Below, in pieces: positions 1 to 11,870 of a DNA stretch of 64,000 nucleotides. Origin of the DNA: Ichthyophonus hoferi. Taxonomy: Eukaryota > Opisthokonta > Ichthyosporea > Ichthyophonida > Ichthyophonidae. The translations under genes were made by a program, and so were the position numbers. Position 1 is the first letter of the stretch, and each line of letters opens with the position of its first letter. The stretch is taken from positions 149,164 to 213,163 of the forward strand of contig NAOQ01000049.1 in the NCBI GenBank assembly GCA_002751075.1, written 5' to 3'. The notes below the pieces were generated by a model, which made no database searches, had not been told where the DNA came from, and saw nothing but the letters and a program-made list of their open reading frames with translations.

Positions 1-46
1 TCAGCCTAGTGGCCTCCTACTATAACTTACCCCTACAATATATCAG

Positions 47-3000
47 GTCATTGATGAGGCTGATAGACTTCTAGGTCAGGCCTACCAGGATTGGCTCCCC
101 AAGGTACTAGCCAGTGCCCATCCTACGGCCGAATCTACTTTAATCCCGTAAGTGCCATTGATTATTTACATTGAACAGTTTGTTATTTAGAACGATTATT
201 TGGTCTATGTTTGCCGAAAGCATATACTGAGATTGTTTATATACAGAGCTATACATGCAGGCATCTCTAAATATATGGCCTTAATATCCTAGTTTGGTAC
301 TAATTGATAGTTATATTATGCGCTTTTAATTGTTTCTTTTGACGGCCTTATGAACCTATGAATTACACATTCACATTACAACTACCAGACAAGATACTAT
401 CTTGTGATCGGAAGACACAGTACCAATTAGGATTCACAGAGGTAAACGTGCTTATAGAGAAGGAAATCGTCTTTAAAAGCAAAGCATTTAATCAACAAAT
501 GTTCATATGTGGAATAGATTTTGGAGAATACCTTGATTTGATATCCAATCAGTAATTGGGTAAATCCTATGAGCTTATTCTAAGCTTGGGCAGGTTGGTG
601 CAAATTTTAACTCAAGTATTTGATTAGATGTTTTTTTTTTAGTCCACAGACAGGCTCAATGTTTTCTCCACCAAGGTCACTAATCCACCTCCTAATAAAT
701 TGCTCCAATTACTAGATAGGAACTGTAGTTAGAAATCAAAGAAGCCATTCTTTGCCTGGTACATGCTGGTGTATGATTGACGGACAGCCAAACCAGTATT
801 GATATATTCCATCACAGGGGAGAACACCTGACAACCAGGGCACAGCTTGTATCTCTAACTCCCGCCCGTAACGCACAGCCACAACTCCCAGTATGCTATC
901 ATTCTCTCTGTCCTAACCTCTCCCCACTACCTTTGGTTGTTCATTCATACAATCTAATCACTTATTTACTCATGTTGTAAATGTTGTCCCTGCTAGACTG
1001 CAGGCCCCCTTTTCCACCACTCATTAACATCTAAGGGCATACACTAGTACTATAGCTTGCCATACCAATGCAACACCTTACACGCTTATAATTTTCCAGC
1101 TTCAGAAACTGGTGTTCAGCGCCACCCTCTCGCACAACCCCGAGAAGTTGTCTGCCCTGCAGCTTCATCGTCCCCATCTGGTTGCTGCCAGTACTGGTGC
1201 CCGTTACATCATCCCCTCCCGTCTTAAGGTCGGTCTGGGCCTACTTTTATTTTTGACTCACTATATATGTTCTCTAACCTTATTGTTTGCTACTATAGAC
1301 TGAATACTCTGTTTTTACTCTCAGTTAATCATATATCAGTGTATGTACAACGTAAATGTATTTTAAAGTACTGCCTATATACATTATAATGTAGTTAGTA
1401 TGTGGTGTACATGCATTTTTGCTGTATTGTTTACTCACCTAGAGGGTATATAGGAAAGCATGGTAGTTTGTACAGCCGGAGAAAAACCTATGGTACTTTT
1501 ACACTTCCTCAAGGCGCTTGGAAAGAGACGCGTCCTCTGTTTTACAGCATCTGTTGATGCGTCCCACAGGTATAATAATCTAATATTAGCATCCAGTTTA
1601 TCTTGTTTCTCTTCTTTTCTAGTAAAATCCTTCGTTCTCCTTTGGCTGAATTTTATTATTATTTGTAATCATTTATTATTCTATTCTACGATGTTTTCCT
1701 GTACCTGTCGATGTGGCCATTATCCCTTTGTCCAGCCCTTGTTTCACATTCTATACTACATAGTTTCTTGAGCACACCCAGATCTATCGCTTACCTTATC
1801 CTGCTTTATCAAATTACTGTTCTAATTGATAGATTGGTTAGATGATGCTCTTTTTACTTTGAATACTCGTGTATTTATTAGAAGCTTTCTCTCTTGGTTT
1901 GGATTCTTTTTTTGGTGATTATACCCTGTGACTTAAAATGCTAAGACCTTATATGTACAAACCCAAACGCATAGGTTATTCCTGCTTCTCAAGCTATATG
2001 GTGGTCTGGAGGTGGCCGAATATTCATCCCATCTGTCTCAAGACCAGCGTCATCACATGTTGGAGGCCTTTAGGGCAGATCGTACTCAAGTGTATGTATT
2101 GATCTTTCCCCCTTTAGATATATATAAACCCTTCTTGCTATTGGGGCGTTTATATATTAAAATGCATCTTCCAATGTGTTTTTTTATGAAACACGTTCTT
2201 GTACATAGACTGACTGCAAGGTTTGTAGTTTCGTATTCATGCTTAAGCTAAATGAAAGGGGTAAATACAAGAAACATAGGTAGAAAATGAGAGCAACATT
2301 ATCCACATACCACTCCTGCAGCGATTGATTAACTTGATGCCATTTGATTGTATATATGAGCACACCTATAGTGTCCACATCTATATCATTTAAACATTGC
2401 TCCTCCATTTTTAAGCAATGGGAACCTCGTGCTTTATAGCGCACCATCCAATGATAAGATCTAGTTAACTAATTACTACTGGGAAATATTAACAATTGGC
2501 TGGTCACAAATCAAACTATGGTTAGATAATATCTGACATCATTAGTGTCCAATTCCATAAGCGCATGTTTCGTACAGGATCTTTGAATTGGGTAAAGTTG
2601 GTAACGAGGATTATGTCAACATAAGTCTTGCTGTCTTAAGTGTACTCAAAACATCTGTATGTATTTGGAATAAATATTAGTTATTGTATGACTCCCTATT
2701 TATCCATAATGGGTTATCTTATTGCCTATATGACTCTGATCTTAATTTTGTTGGTTGACAAGGAAACTAACTGTGTAGCTTGTAGGTTGGTATGTAGTGA
2801 CGCTATGGCGCGTGGTATGGATGTGGATGATGTGGAGACTGTCATCTGTTACGATGCGCCTGCATACATCAAGGTGTGAATCTCCCTTGGGCGCCCTTTT
2901 CCTTTCCTTAACTTGTTCTTTTTTCTTTTTTATTCTTCGTCATTCAGTATTATTTTGATTTTCTCTACTTCTTCTTTCTGCTTTTATTTAATAACTGAAA

Positions 3001-4071
3001 CGCTTTTTCATATTCTTTGACTTCTTTTCATTCTTACCGTACACTTGGCACTTATTGTAACATCAATATTTAGTCCCCTTGCAAGTGTGATACAATATAG
3101 CATTATATTTGCATAGATCAGCTTGATGGTTTCTTGAATTGTGGTGTCAGAAGTTTAGTAGGATGGACTGTGAGATGTCGATAGGGCTACCCAGTGGGTA
3201 GGTGGCTGTGTGCTCTGCTTACTAAATAGATTATGTCACCAGACATACGTACATAGGGTTGGACGAACTGCTCGTGCAGGTCGATCTGGAGAGGCTTACA
3301 CCTTGTTGAAGAGTAATGAGGTAAAGAATCAGTTCCCTCTCTGAGACTACCAGCACATGTCCCTTTGCCCTTTGATCTCACTCCACTCCTAGATTCATAT
3401 GCGGTGATACTTTCACCCAACCTACTACTTCTTGATTAAGACCTTTTGCTAGTACGCTGTCTATCCTATCTAATCACGGCCGGTCTCATATATAGTCCCT
3501 TATTCTATATTTACCCATGCTTTTGTATTACTATATGTCCCTACACTACAATATACCCATTCTTATTTTATTTCTTTGTGCTATCTTCTAAATCTGTACT
3601 AATTTTCTTCTAACAGGTGAGACACTTTAAGTTGATGCACAAGAAGGCAGAAACGGCTAATAAACTAGTACAGCTAACCATTAAGGCCGACCTCCTGGAC
3701 CAATATGAAGCCAGGCTAACGGTGAGTTTTGGTGTAGGGGCCAAAAGATTTAGAAAGAGACATAAATGCTAAACTATACTTGCACTAATTTTATTACCTG
3801 TACGTGTGCATATATATCCGCAAATGCGCTTGGTGAAGAAGAAAACTCAAAAGGCATATATACACACTTGTACTCTGTGCGAAGGAAAAAAAAAAACGGA
3901 TAAAAGAATGGCAACCAGGGAAATAGACGCCCTCCACTGATAATGCATATTCTCCAGGACACGCTTCAAGAACTCAAAGCAGCCCTCGATTTCGAAAAGG
4001 GCAAGACAGGTGGAGATGTGGGCGATTACCTAAAACGACAACTCTTGCTCAGAGCAACTGCGGATCATTAA
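47..4071 (+). CDS. DDX51: DEAD-box ATP-dependent RNA helicase DDX51 (Dbp6 group), 5' part outside window
   Basis: Seen: exons at 47-147, 1100-1228, 1299-1323, 1476-1569, 1975-2091, 2786-2873, 3243-3320, 3617-3721 and 3958-4071, all with GT-AG borders. From 1100 on the phases join exactly. The peptide has motif II (VIDEADRL), motif III (LVFSATLSHNPEKL), helicase C-terminal landmarks (RVLCFTASVDASHR, VAEYSSHLSQDQR), motif V (SDAMARGMDVDDVE) and motif VI (HRVGRTARAGRSGEAYTLL), ending KRQLLLRATADH and TAA at 4069-4071. Known: DDX51/Dbp6 helicases act in the nucleolus in large ribosomal subunit assembly. The order and spacing of blocks, and the short acidic-basic C-terminal tail, fit DDX51 better than other DEAD-box groups. 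The Q motif and motif I lie upstream of base 1. Open point: the exon at 47-147 ends in phase 2 and the exon at 1100 starts in phase 0, so a small exon is missing between them; 643-675 is a candidate but does not fix the phase alone. Confidence 0.94.
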
Positions 4072-5753
4072 TGATTATAAATCAACTGACTCTTTTGCCT
4101 TCCCCCTCCTCTCTCCACTTCAACCATATATGAATAATATTTCCAGTGTGCTCTTTTATAAGCATATGAGGAAATGAATATACGAATGCTATTTTTGCAA
4201 GAATAAAAATAAAAATATATGTATGCATGCATGCATGTAGTTGTCTTAGTAGCACTACATGTTGCCGGTCGATTGCCAGGCTCTGGCCAATGATGAACAT
4301 ATAACCCCATTCCGTCCCATCTGTCTGTCCATGCATGTGTATTAAATATAATTAATTGTTGATATACACCAGTCCTTTGTACAGCCCTCAAACTAATATT
4401 GTAATCTATGGTTGACAGCTATTACAGGCTTTGACCTACCATTGTTGATGCTATAAATGTAACATCATTTTATAAACCACTTTAACTTTAGGCCTGGGTT
4501 GGAAAGTGATTATTTGGAGATTAACGCCATGCAAGAGACTGTGTGGCTGGAATTCACTTTTGAGTAATGTAATGAAACTATAAAGTTATTCCTTTTAAAA
4601 AAATCTTAATATTTACATAAATACATTGATCCCTTGAGTTATATCTTCGTATGGTCTGCCCCCCTGGAGTCGCCTTAGTAGATTTACTTTTCTGTGGCCC
4701 ATAGTGTGCATATATTGGCCTAGGTAGAATGCAGCTATGCAAATGTGTTTAAAAATCGTACACACTTCTGAGAGGCGCTAGTGTCTGAAAGGGTGAACGC
4801 GAATGGCCAAATTTCAAAATGCTATTAAATAGCACGAGTTTGTACATTTACATTAGCGAAGATTGCAAAGAAGACCACATCATTTTTTGTGCACCTACCC
4901 CATGCCAGACTCCGGCTATAATTTCTCAAATGGGCATTAAATTTCAAATCAATTTTATTTCTTGCCATTTCTGCCAACTATGATTTGATACAGTCGGTTC
5001 GGTTGTATACTTGTATACAACATGCATAGTAAATATTAAACAGGGTTATGGGCCATGGAAAAGATAATAAATGGCTACAACAAAAGGCTATACCTTGGTG
5101 TAATATCAAGTTACAGAAGGTGGGCTTACAAGATACTCACTAGAACTATGTAAGGTATAGTGATCTTGTAGACCTGTGTTGGGGTGGTAGTCCATTTTAA
5201 GATATTATCACGAATAAGCTGAGAAATAAACTGTAATATTGAAAAGTGAAGCTATTTTACTTGTCAACCATTAATTATTCATTATAAAACAAGTTACTAA
5301 CAGAATTATTAAACTTATCGAGCGTTTATTAGTATCGATAATTGTATAGTATGATCAAGATCATGATGTAAGCCTCTTCTACTTTCCATTCACAATCTCC
5401 TGTAGTTCCTCAGTGTACCTGGTTGTCAGCATAATGAGTTAGGTAGTTAACATGAAAGTTTTTTATTATTTTTAGGTGGGCAATAGGACTTGCGTGACCT
5501 ATCTGAACTCCATGACCATTATATCACATATTAAAAACATTCAACCGCCTTTATCGGACAGAATGCCAGTCAGAATGGTGTGTTCATGGACCACTCAAAT
5601 GTTTAGTTACAATACGGAAAGGGAAAAGGAAATAGATAAATTCAAAACAATGCGATAAAGTGAAAGATTGACGTGTGATAAGATTTATTAAAAAATGAAA
5701 GCATGTGGGAAATAAAAACATATGCATACTTTTGCATAATCAATAAGGAGGAC
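4072..5753. other. Convergent intergenic spacer with 3' ends of two genes
   Basis: No gene supported. The first part should hold the DDX51 3' UTR: AATAAA-type signals lie near 4203-4212. On the far side, a TTTATT near 5686 (AATAAA on the minus strand) follows the stop of the minus-strand coiled-coil gene. A short open frame at 5476-5658 follows an AG acceptor-like stretch but has no recognisable protein and no partner exon. The rest is plain AT-rich sequence. Confidence 0.5.
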
Positions 5754-8700
5754 CTACTTGGTAAGCTCGATGGTATTTGCACTAACAGTCTCGTGCTGTT
5801 CCTTTAGCACAGCAAGGGCGACTTGAAGTTCAGCCGTGGCTTTTTCTAACTCCCCACTGAAATTAAGACAACTATGAGAAAGAATGCAAATACTAAAGTG
5901 ACATAAGAATACCAAGTAAGAGTTGAGTATAGTCGTACGCACACAAATAGAGCAATCTAAGGTGTGGAAAATTCAAAAGTTTAAGTAAAAGGTGTTATAC
6001 AGTATGCTACAGTGTTGTGTCGACTCCTCTAAAGTGAAGCAAATATGTCTACTTCCCTACATCATATTACCTGCAAAAGTATATTTAAAATACATGCGTG
6101 CCATTACTAAGACCAGTATGAATACTGAATGAGCAGTTAATTCTTTTAAAATCATTTAAAATTATAATAGACAACCAGCAAGGTATTTGTTCTACTGACT
6201 TCATATAACAAACTACAAGTAAATTAAATAAATCATACCGAACCAACTTATATTCTTCCTTGCGATCATTGTAGTACTCTCTCTTGATGTGTGGTATTAT
6301 GAGTACATTAATCTGGTTCATGTCTACGTCATCTATGGGTGCATCCACCTGTAAAACATTTCCAGTAGAATATCAATATCTTTGTTATATATTTCAAACT
6401 AAAGGAGTTCAAGTGAAGAATAATTTCAGAATTGTTTTTAGATATGCAGTAAATAGGAAGTAGTGGGAGAGATGTATCTTTAATTGACACTCCTAATAAG
6501 GACTCTCTCCTGACTAAAAAATATGGGGTTGGTAGAATCTCTATGAATGATAGTATTGCGGGCTTATGCGAAAAAAACGAGTTCGTTCATGCACGTATTT
6601 GTGCTTAGATTTAAACTATGCTTTAAACGTGCAAATGCTTTTATGAAAAGAATATATAGGTATTATTGTGTACCTTCATCAAATCAGGGGTGGCAGTGGC
6701 TCTTTTTTCTTTTTCATCAATTGATTCTAAAACTAGTTTTGAGCATTCATGTTATTATAAATTAATTTGGCTCTTTTTGTCTCTTTATTCAACTTTGAAT
6801 TAACTCTGAAAAGTTTGCAAAAAATCATGGAACTTAACAAAACTTAGGTAGAGTGGCTTTATTTTACTTATAAAATTGCATGCAAAGAATCTTTTGTCTG
6901 CATCCATTTTTCTGTTTATATTCTGTAGTTTTATTACGACATCTTTATAAATAATGGGAAAAGAGAAGAAATAATATATAATACATAGAAAAACATTAAG
7001 ATTTATTAACTGCTATGCAATACAACTTTGAATATAAGTTCATATTATAGGGTATATAAATACAGAAAAACAATATCGATAGAATTAAACAAGGATCCCG
7101 TTCTAAATATGGTATATACTTAGTGTTTTATGTATATTACAAAGAAGATCGTTCATTAAATAATTGCAGTTTTTGCAAAATTTACAAATACCCATTGACT
7201 ATCCTGTATATTACTGTTATATAGCACAAATTTTATTTATAAACATCACTGTTTTTATAAGAACTATTGCACGTTGACTTAAATATATAATTAAAGAGAC
7301 CACAAAAAATCAAAGAAACAGCGTACCACCACTCTCCTCCAGCTGCATTGTCCGTTGGGTCAAATAAAGCTGTTCGCTCTTTGTTTTAACTGCGTATGTT
7401 GTTGTAGCGTAGTTAGAAAATCACCGTATAATAACAAATAAATCTGTTATAATACTCAACGTATAGACAACTTTATTTAAACCAGTATTACCAGTACGAA
7501 ATAATGTTTACGGTACTATAGTTGTCTGAATCAGATCTATAAGTTACATAAGGGACCAATACTACTATTATTATCATTTATATCAGCTTACCGATGTAAG
7601 TATGATCTATCATAAAATAAAATTTAAACAAAGACTTCTATTCTTTAAATTAATATTATGCAGTAAAATAATTAACTTGCCTTTTTGACTAAGATTTTCT
7701 ATCTCGGCTTTTAAGTAAGAACACTCCAGGTTGCAGCTAGACTGAGAATAGTGTTTGTTGCGGTAGCGCAGCACTTTGTTGATGGCTTCAAGCTGTTGAA
7801 TAAAGGTCATACTGTAGCATATTAAACATAGTTTTATTTTAGAGCTTCGTCAAAGAAAAAATACTCATATACATGTATTACTAAAAAATACAGTGGAGTT
7901 TTTTTAATTATAGGGGCATCGTCTCTTCAAACATAGGAACCAACAGTCCGTAGATGCTATGAAAGAGCATTAAAAATAAAAAACTCATACCTTATATCCG
8001 TGCGATGTCGTAATGTTTGTGAAAGTGTTTCGCTCATGCGAGCAATTGTAGCCTCATCGGTATTTTTCTGCAGTTTGTACCTGGTAATGTTGCCTCAGTT
8101 ATAGAATATTATGAGAATGAAAACTGGCTCACTGTTAATTGATTGAATATTGCACAGGTCAGAATCTACACCATTAAAGCACTCTTGTATTTGTATTATT
8201 AATATTTTTTAAGCCAAATTAAATAATAGTGGTAATCTGGCATCTAATAAATATAAAAACAATATTATAATCAATCAGCAATTCAAAGACCAAATTTATG
8301 GAACAATATTATTTTTCTCATGCATTTACCTATTAAGAGTTTTATCATGTCTGGCGAGCTTGGCAGTCAAACACATAGCTTCCTCTGGTAAATGAGTAAT
8401 ATCATTTCGTTAACTTAAATTGCAAACAAAGTGCCCTATTACTGCAGTTACACTAAGAGGCGTTTTTAATATTAAATTGTAACTGTGTTTTAGTATGAAA
8501 ATTTGTAAAAAAAATAATATTACAAAGTACTTATGATGAGTTCACTGAAGACTGGGATCGGAGACTTCTGGTTCTGGTTCCTATTTACACATTTTCCCAC
8601 GTAGGGCATTGAATTAAAATAAACAAGCCTACTCTTAGGTATCAATTGTTGATTTACTTAGGATTTTTATCTAACGTATATGCATATTACCAATTGATTG

Positions 8701-11229
8701 GTTGTATTATATGCATTTCATTTGTATCCAATTATATGTTCATTATTTGTTTTTTGACAATTTTATAAAGAATTGTAATATACTTAAGATTAAGTTTACA
8801 GTTTTACGTTTATTGAGTGCATGTTTGGTCATCTGTGCCCGTTAAGTAAATAATATTAAAATGATAAGGATATACCTAACCTCCATATCATGTTTTCAGG
8901 GACAATTTTACGAATCATTGTGATCATTCTTTACCACAAAAAGTATCCAGTTTATCTATTAATTTAACTAATTAAAAACACTCAAATCACATTAAGCTTT
9001 TATTGTGATAATTAAGCTGCCGTTAGAAACCGATCTCAAAAAAGAATAAAATTTTGCTTATGCATGGCTACATAAGTTCTACTTAATCAATCCTACCAAA
9101 CACTGCTTTAGTGATTCCACTGAAAAGTCTCAAAGTTTAAATGAATACATGTATCTACTATCAATATAACTCATATATATATACTATTTAGATGGGATTT
9201 AACCACTCACGCTTGTATTTAAATAATGCGCATGGCAGTATAGATGTTGTATATTGATTTGGTTACTAATAAATAATATAACTTCAAGCCCGACTAATTT
9301 CGTTAAATACTCATGCACAGTTTGTGTTCAGTGGTACATGCAACCTTTATCACATATCGATGTAACAGATAGAGTAAATAGTGTAAGTATTGTACTTCAC
9401 TGGCACATATTGCGTTACTTGTCTTAACTTAAACATAATAGCGACCACTAAAAAAATGTAAGATAACTTGGAAAGTGAATGCCTGATAATAGAAATCAGG
9501 ATGGAAATATGTATAAAATAACAGAGATTATTATGAGATGGCATTAAATAATAATTATTAATTCAAAATCTATAAGAAACTTCTGTAAAACATCTAATAA
9601 TTAAAAACCTAATTGCATGAAACCTATTGTCATTTTAAAAACAATATGAATGTATGCCACTAACCTTCAGCAGTCTGCAAGTCCCTACGGTTTCTGTCCA
9701 GACAATGCTGTTCTACATATATTTAGGATATACAATGCTTAGTTTTTCTATTATAAACAAGTTGGTTCAGTAATGCATTTTTAGCTTTTAATAACAAATG
9801 AATCTGTAATGGTCCTGCTACCCCATTATGCTAAGGTAGAATTAATTGATTACAATGTGCACTACAATTGAATAGAAAGCTCATAACTATATTCTTAAAC
9901 CATGTTTTCTTCTCCCATTTAATATTTATTAATTTGTGACTCAAATCTCTTAGCATACAATAGCTTCAAATAGCTAATTTGACCAGCGTTGAAAAACATA
10001 TTTAGTGTATTATATTATATCATGAATCACATATATGCACAGACTAAGTAGGCTGGTGAGTTTTATATTAATAAGATTATAAATTTTTTTACCAAGCTTT
10101 ATACAAACATGTCTATGCATTGAGAATTGCCTAGTTCTATTGCGTCGTTATCAACTAAGAGTAGTATATATTGTTTAGAAATGATCGCAATATATACATT
10201 AATTAAAGGTGGGTCTTAACATGCTAAAAAAGAAAAATAACACAAACAAGCGCCAGAAACATGGTTGAAGTAACACGTTGTGCAAAAAAATCAAACGCAA
10301 AATGTGAAGATAAGGCAGATAGTTTGATTAGATATCTTCGATTATAGAAATAAAAAAGTATTTCACAGAAAGATGTAAAGACAACAAAGACGTGGGTTTA
10401 TAAAATTGCTAAGTTCTGCCAAGAAAATCAAAAGGTTAAGAGATAACATTGAGAACCAAAACATCGAATAAAAACCAAAAAAAAAAAAAAAAGATATGTT
10501 TAAGATCCAGAATATTCACTGGGTTTAAGCTCTTAGATGAGGAGGACAATGTTACACACTTTCTTGGATCTCTTGTCTTACTTTGGTAACCATTTTGCGC
10601 AGTTCCGCCAGTTTTTGTGCATTGTGTCTTTTTTCTATAAGGAGTTATTTTATTGTCAGATAAAAATGTAAAACAGATAATTTTAAATGGATAGGATACT
10701 TCATAAGAGCAATATTGAAATCTATTGGTTTTTTAAATAAAATAGTTAGCATGCCTCTTATAAGTGGTGTACTTATATACGCACGAATAGTAGCAGAACA
10801 AAAAAACAAAAAAAGGTTTGTAAGAAAAGTAATTTTTATTATTATTAACCATTCTTGGGATTTGCTATAAGTCTATACTATTATAAAATATGTACAATTT
10901 TAACACTCTCTCCGGTCGCCTTTCAGCATTTCAAGCCTAATATATCGATGTTTCAAAAGATCGTCAAGTTATTATAAGGTTAGTGAAGTACTATGAAAAT
11001 AAATACAATTACAAAAGAAATGCATGCATAAACATAAATACATTATAAACTTTTAAAAAAAGACACAGAGGAAACAATTATGCACGTCCGCAACCTCATA
11101 TTAATAACAATACAGTAGAGATAAAATTATAAACAAAGGAGGGCGGCAAAATCTACAGAAGTTCAAACCTTTATCGAGCTCCTCAAGCCTTATCAAAAGG
11201 AAGTCGAGATCTTCACTCTCACCAGTCAT
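5754..11229 (-). CDS. Coiled-coil protein of unknown family, about 240 residues, at least 9 exons
   Basis: Read on the minus strand: 11229-11169 (ATG, MTGESEDLDFLLIRLEELDK), 10634-10560, 9712-9665, 8384-8330, 8080-7991, 7811-7681, 7389-7327, 6348-6239 and 5856-5754 (stop TAG). Phases join from the first exon through 7327. The joined peptide is rich in E, K, L, Q and R with heptad-like spacing (KLAELRKMVTKVRQEI; CLTAKLARHDKTLN; QQLEAINKVLRYRNKHYSQ; ELEKATAELQVALAVLKEQ) and has no membrane segment, so a soluble rod is inferred. The intron after 7681 starts GCAAGT, a GC-AG intron. Open points: the donor at 10560 is weak (GTGTGT); if that intron is retained the frame stops four codons later, giving a protein of about 47 residues. 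The exon at 6348-6239 needs phase 0 but 7327 leaves phase 1, so one exon is unplaced. I do not recognise a family; centrosomal, ciliary or kinetochore coiled-coil proteins are possible. Confidence 0.72.
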
Positions 11230-11870
11230 GGTTTCTCTTCGACTTTAAAGTTTTTAAAAATAACTAGTTCTCTTTGTTTATTTTTTGTTTATTTTGTTTA
11301 CTTTTTTTTAGTCAATCTGTCTTGCTTATTGTTTATCACAAAAACTGGCGCCAAAATGTTTTTGTTTGGATCGTCAATAATATTACAGTTAAAAGAAAAC
11401 ATTAAGGTTATTTCCACCAGTAATAAACGAGAATAATATTTTAAGCATATACATTATTGAACTATTTTAAGTCACGGTAAATATTATATTTCCAAAAGCC
11501 AATAACAGTTGACCAATAGGCAGCGAGTCTCTTTATTAGCTCCCACCTGATTGGTTTATTTGGTAGATTACCGAATCAATAAGGGCAGTGGCTCTGTTAG
11601 ACTAGGGCGGCTACGAAGGGCCGTATAATAATATAGTAATAATAATAATTAGTACGTTTCATTGATGCGTATAGTTAACTGATAATTTATGTTGTTTTAA
11701 CGTATTGCTATGGAATATATGAACTACGTTATATTATAGTGATTTTAAAAAAAATTATTTAGTGTACTTATCGGTTGTATAGTCAAAAGATGTACATGTT
11801 TAGGTGACGGCCTTTTGCGGCGTTCAGAACACAAAGCACTTGAGTTAAGCTCTTTCAGCTCACTCTCAAG
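11230..11870. promoter_or_regulatory. Head-to-head intergenic region, likely bidirectional promoter
   Basis: The start codon of the minus-strand coiled-coil gene (11229) and that of BLTP1 (11871) face away from each other across about 640 bp, so both promoters and 5' UTRs must lie here unless upstream non-coding exons exist. The stretch is AT-rich with a few GC-richer patches (around 11575-11625 and 11805-11825). No clean TATA box or CpG island is evident. Shared regulation is inference from layout only. Confidence 0.5.

Noticed and set aside
2184-2447. 87-codon minus-strand frame
   Set aside because: It lies in a DDX51 intron on the opposite strand with no splice or homology support.
5476-5658. 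60-codon frame after a TTTTTAG acceptor-like site
   Set aside because: No recognisable protein, no partner exon, and it lies in the convergent spacer.
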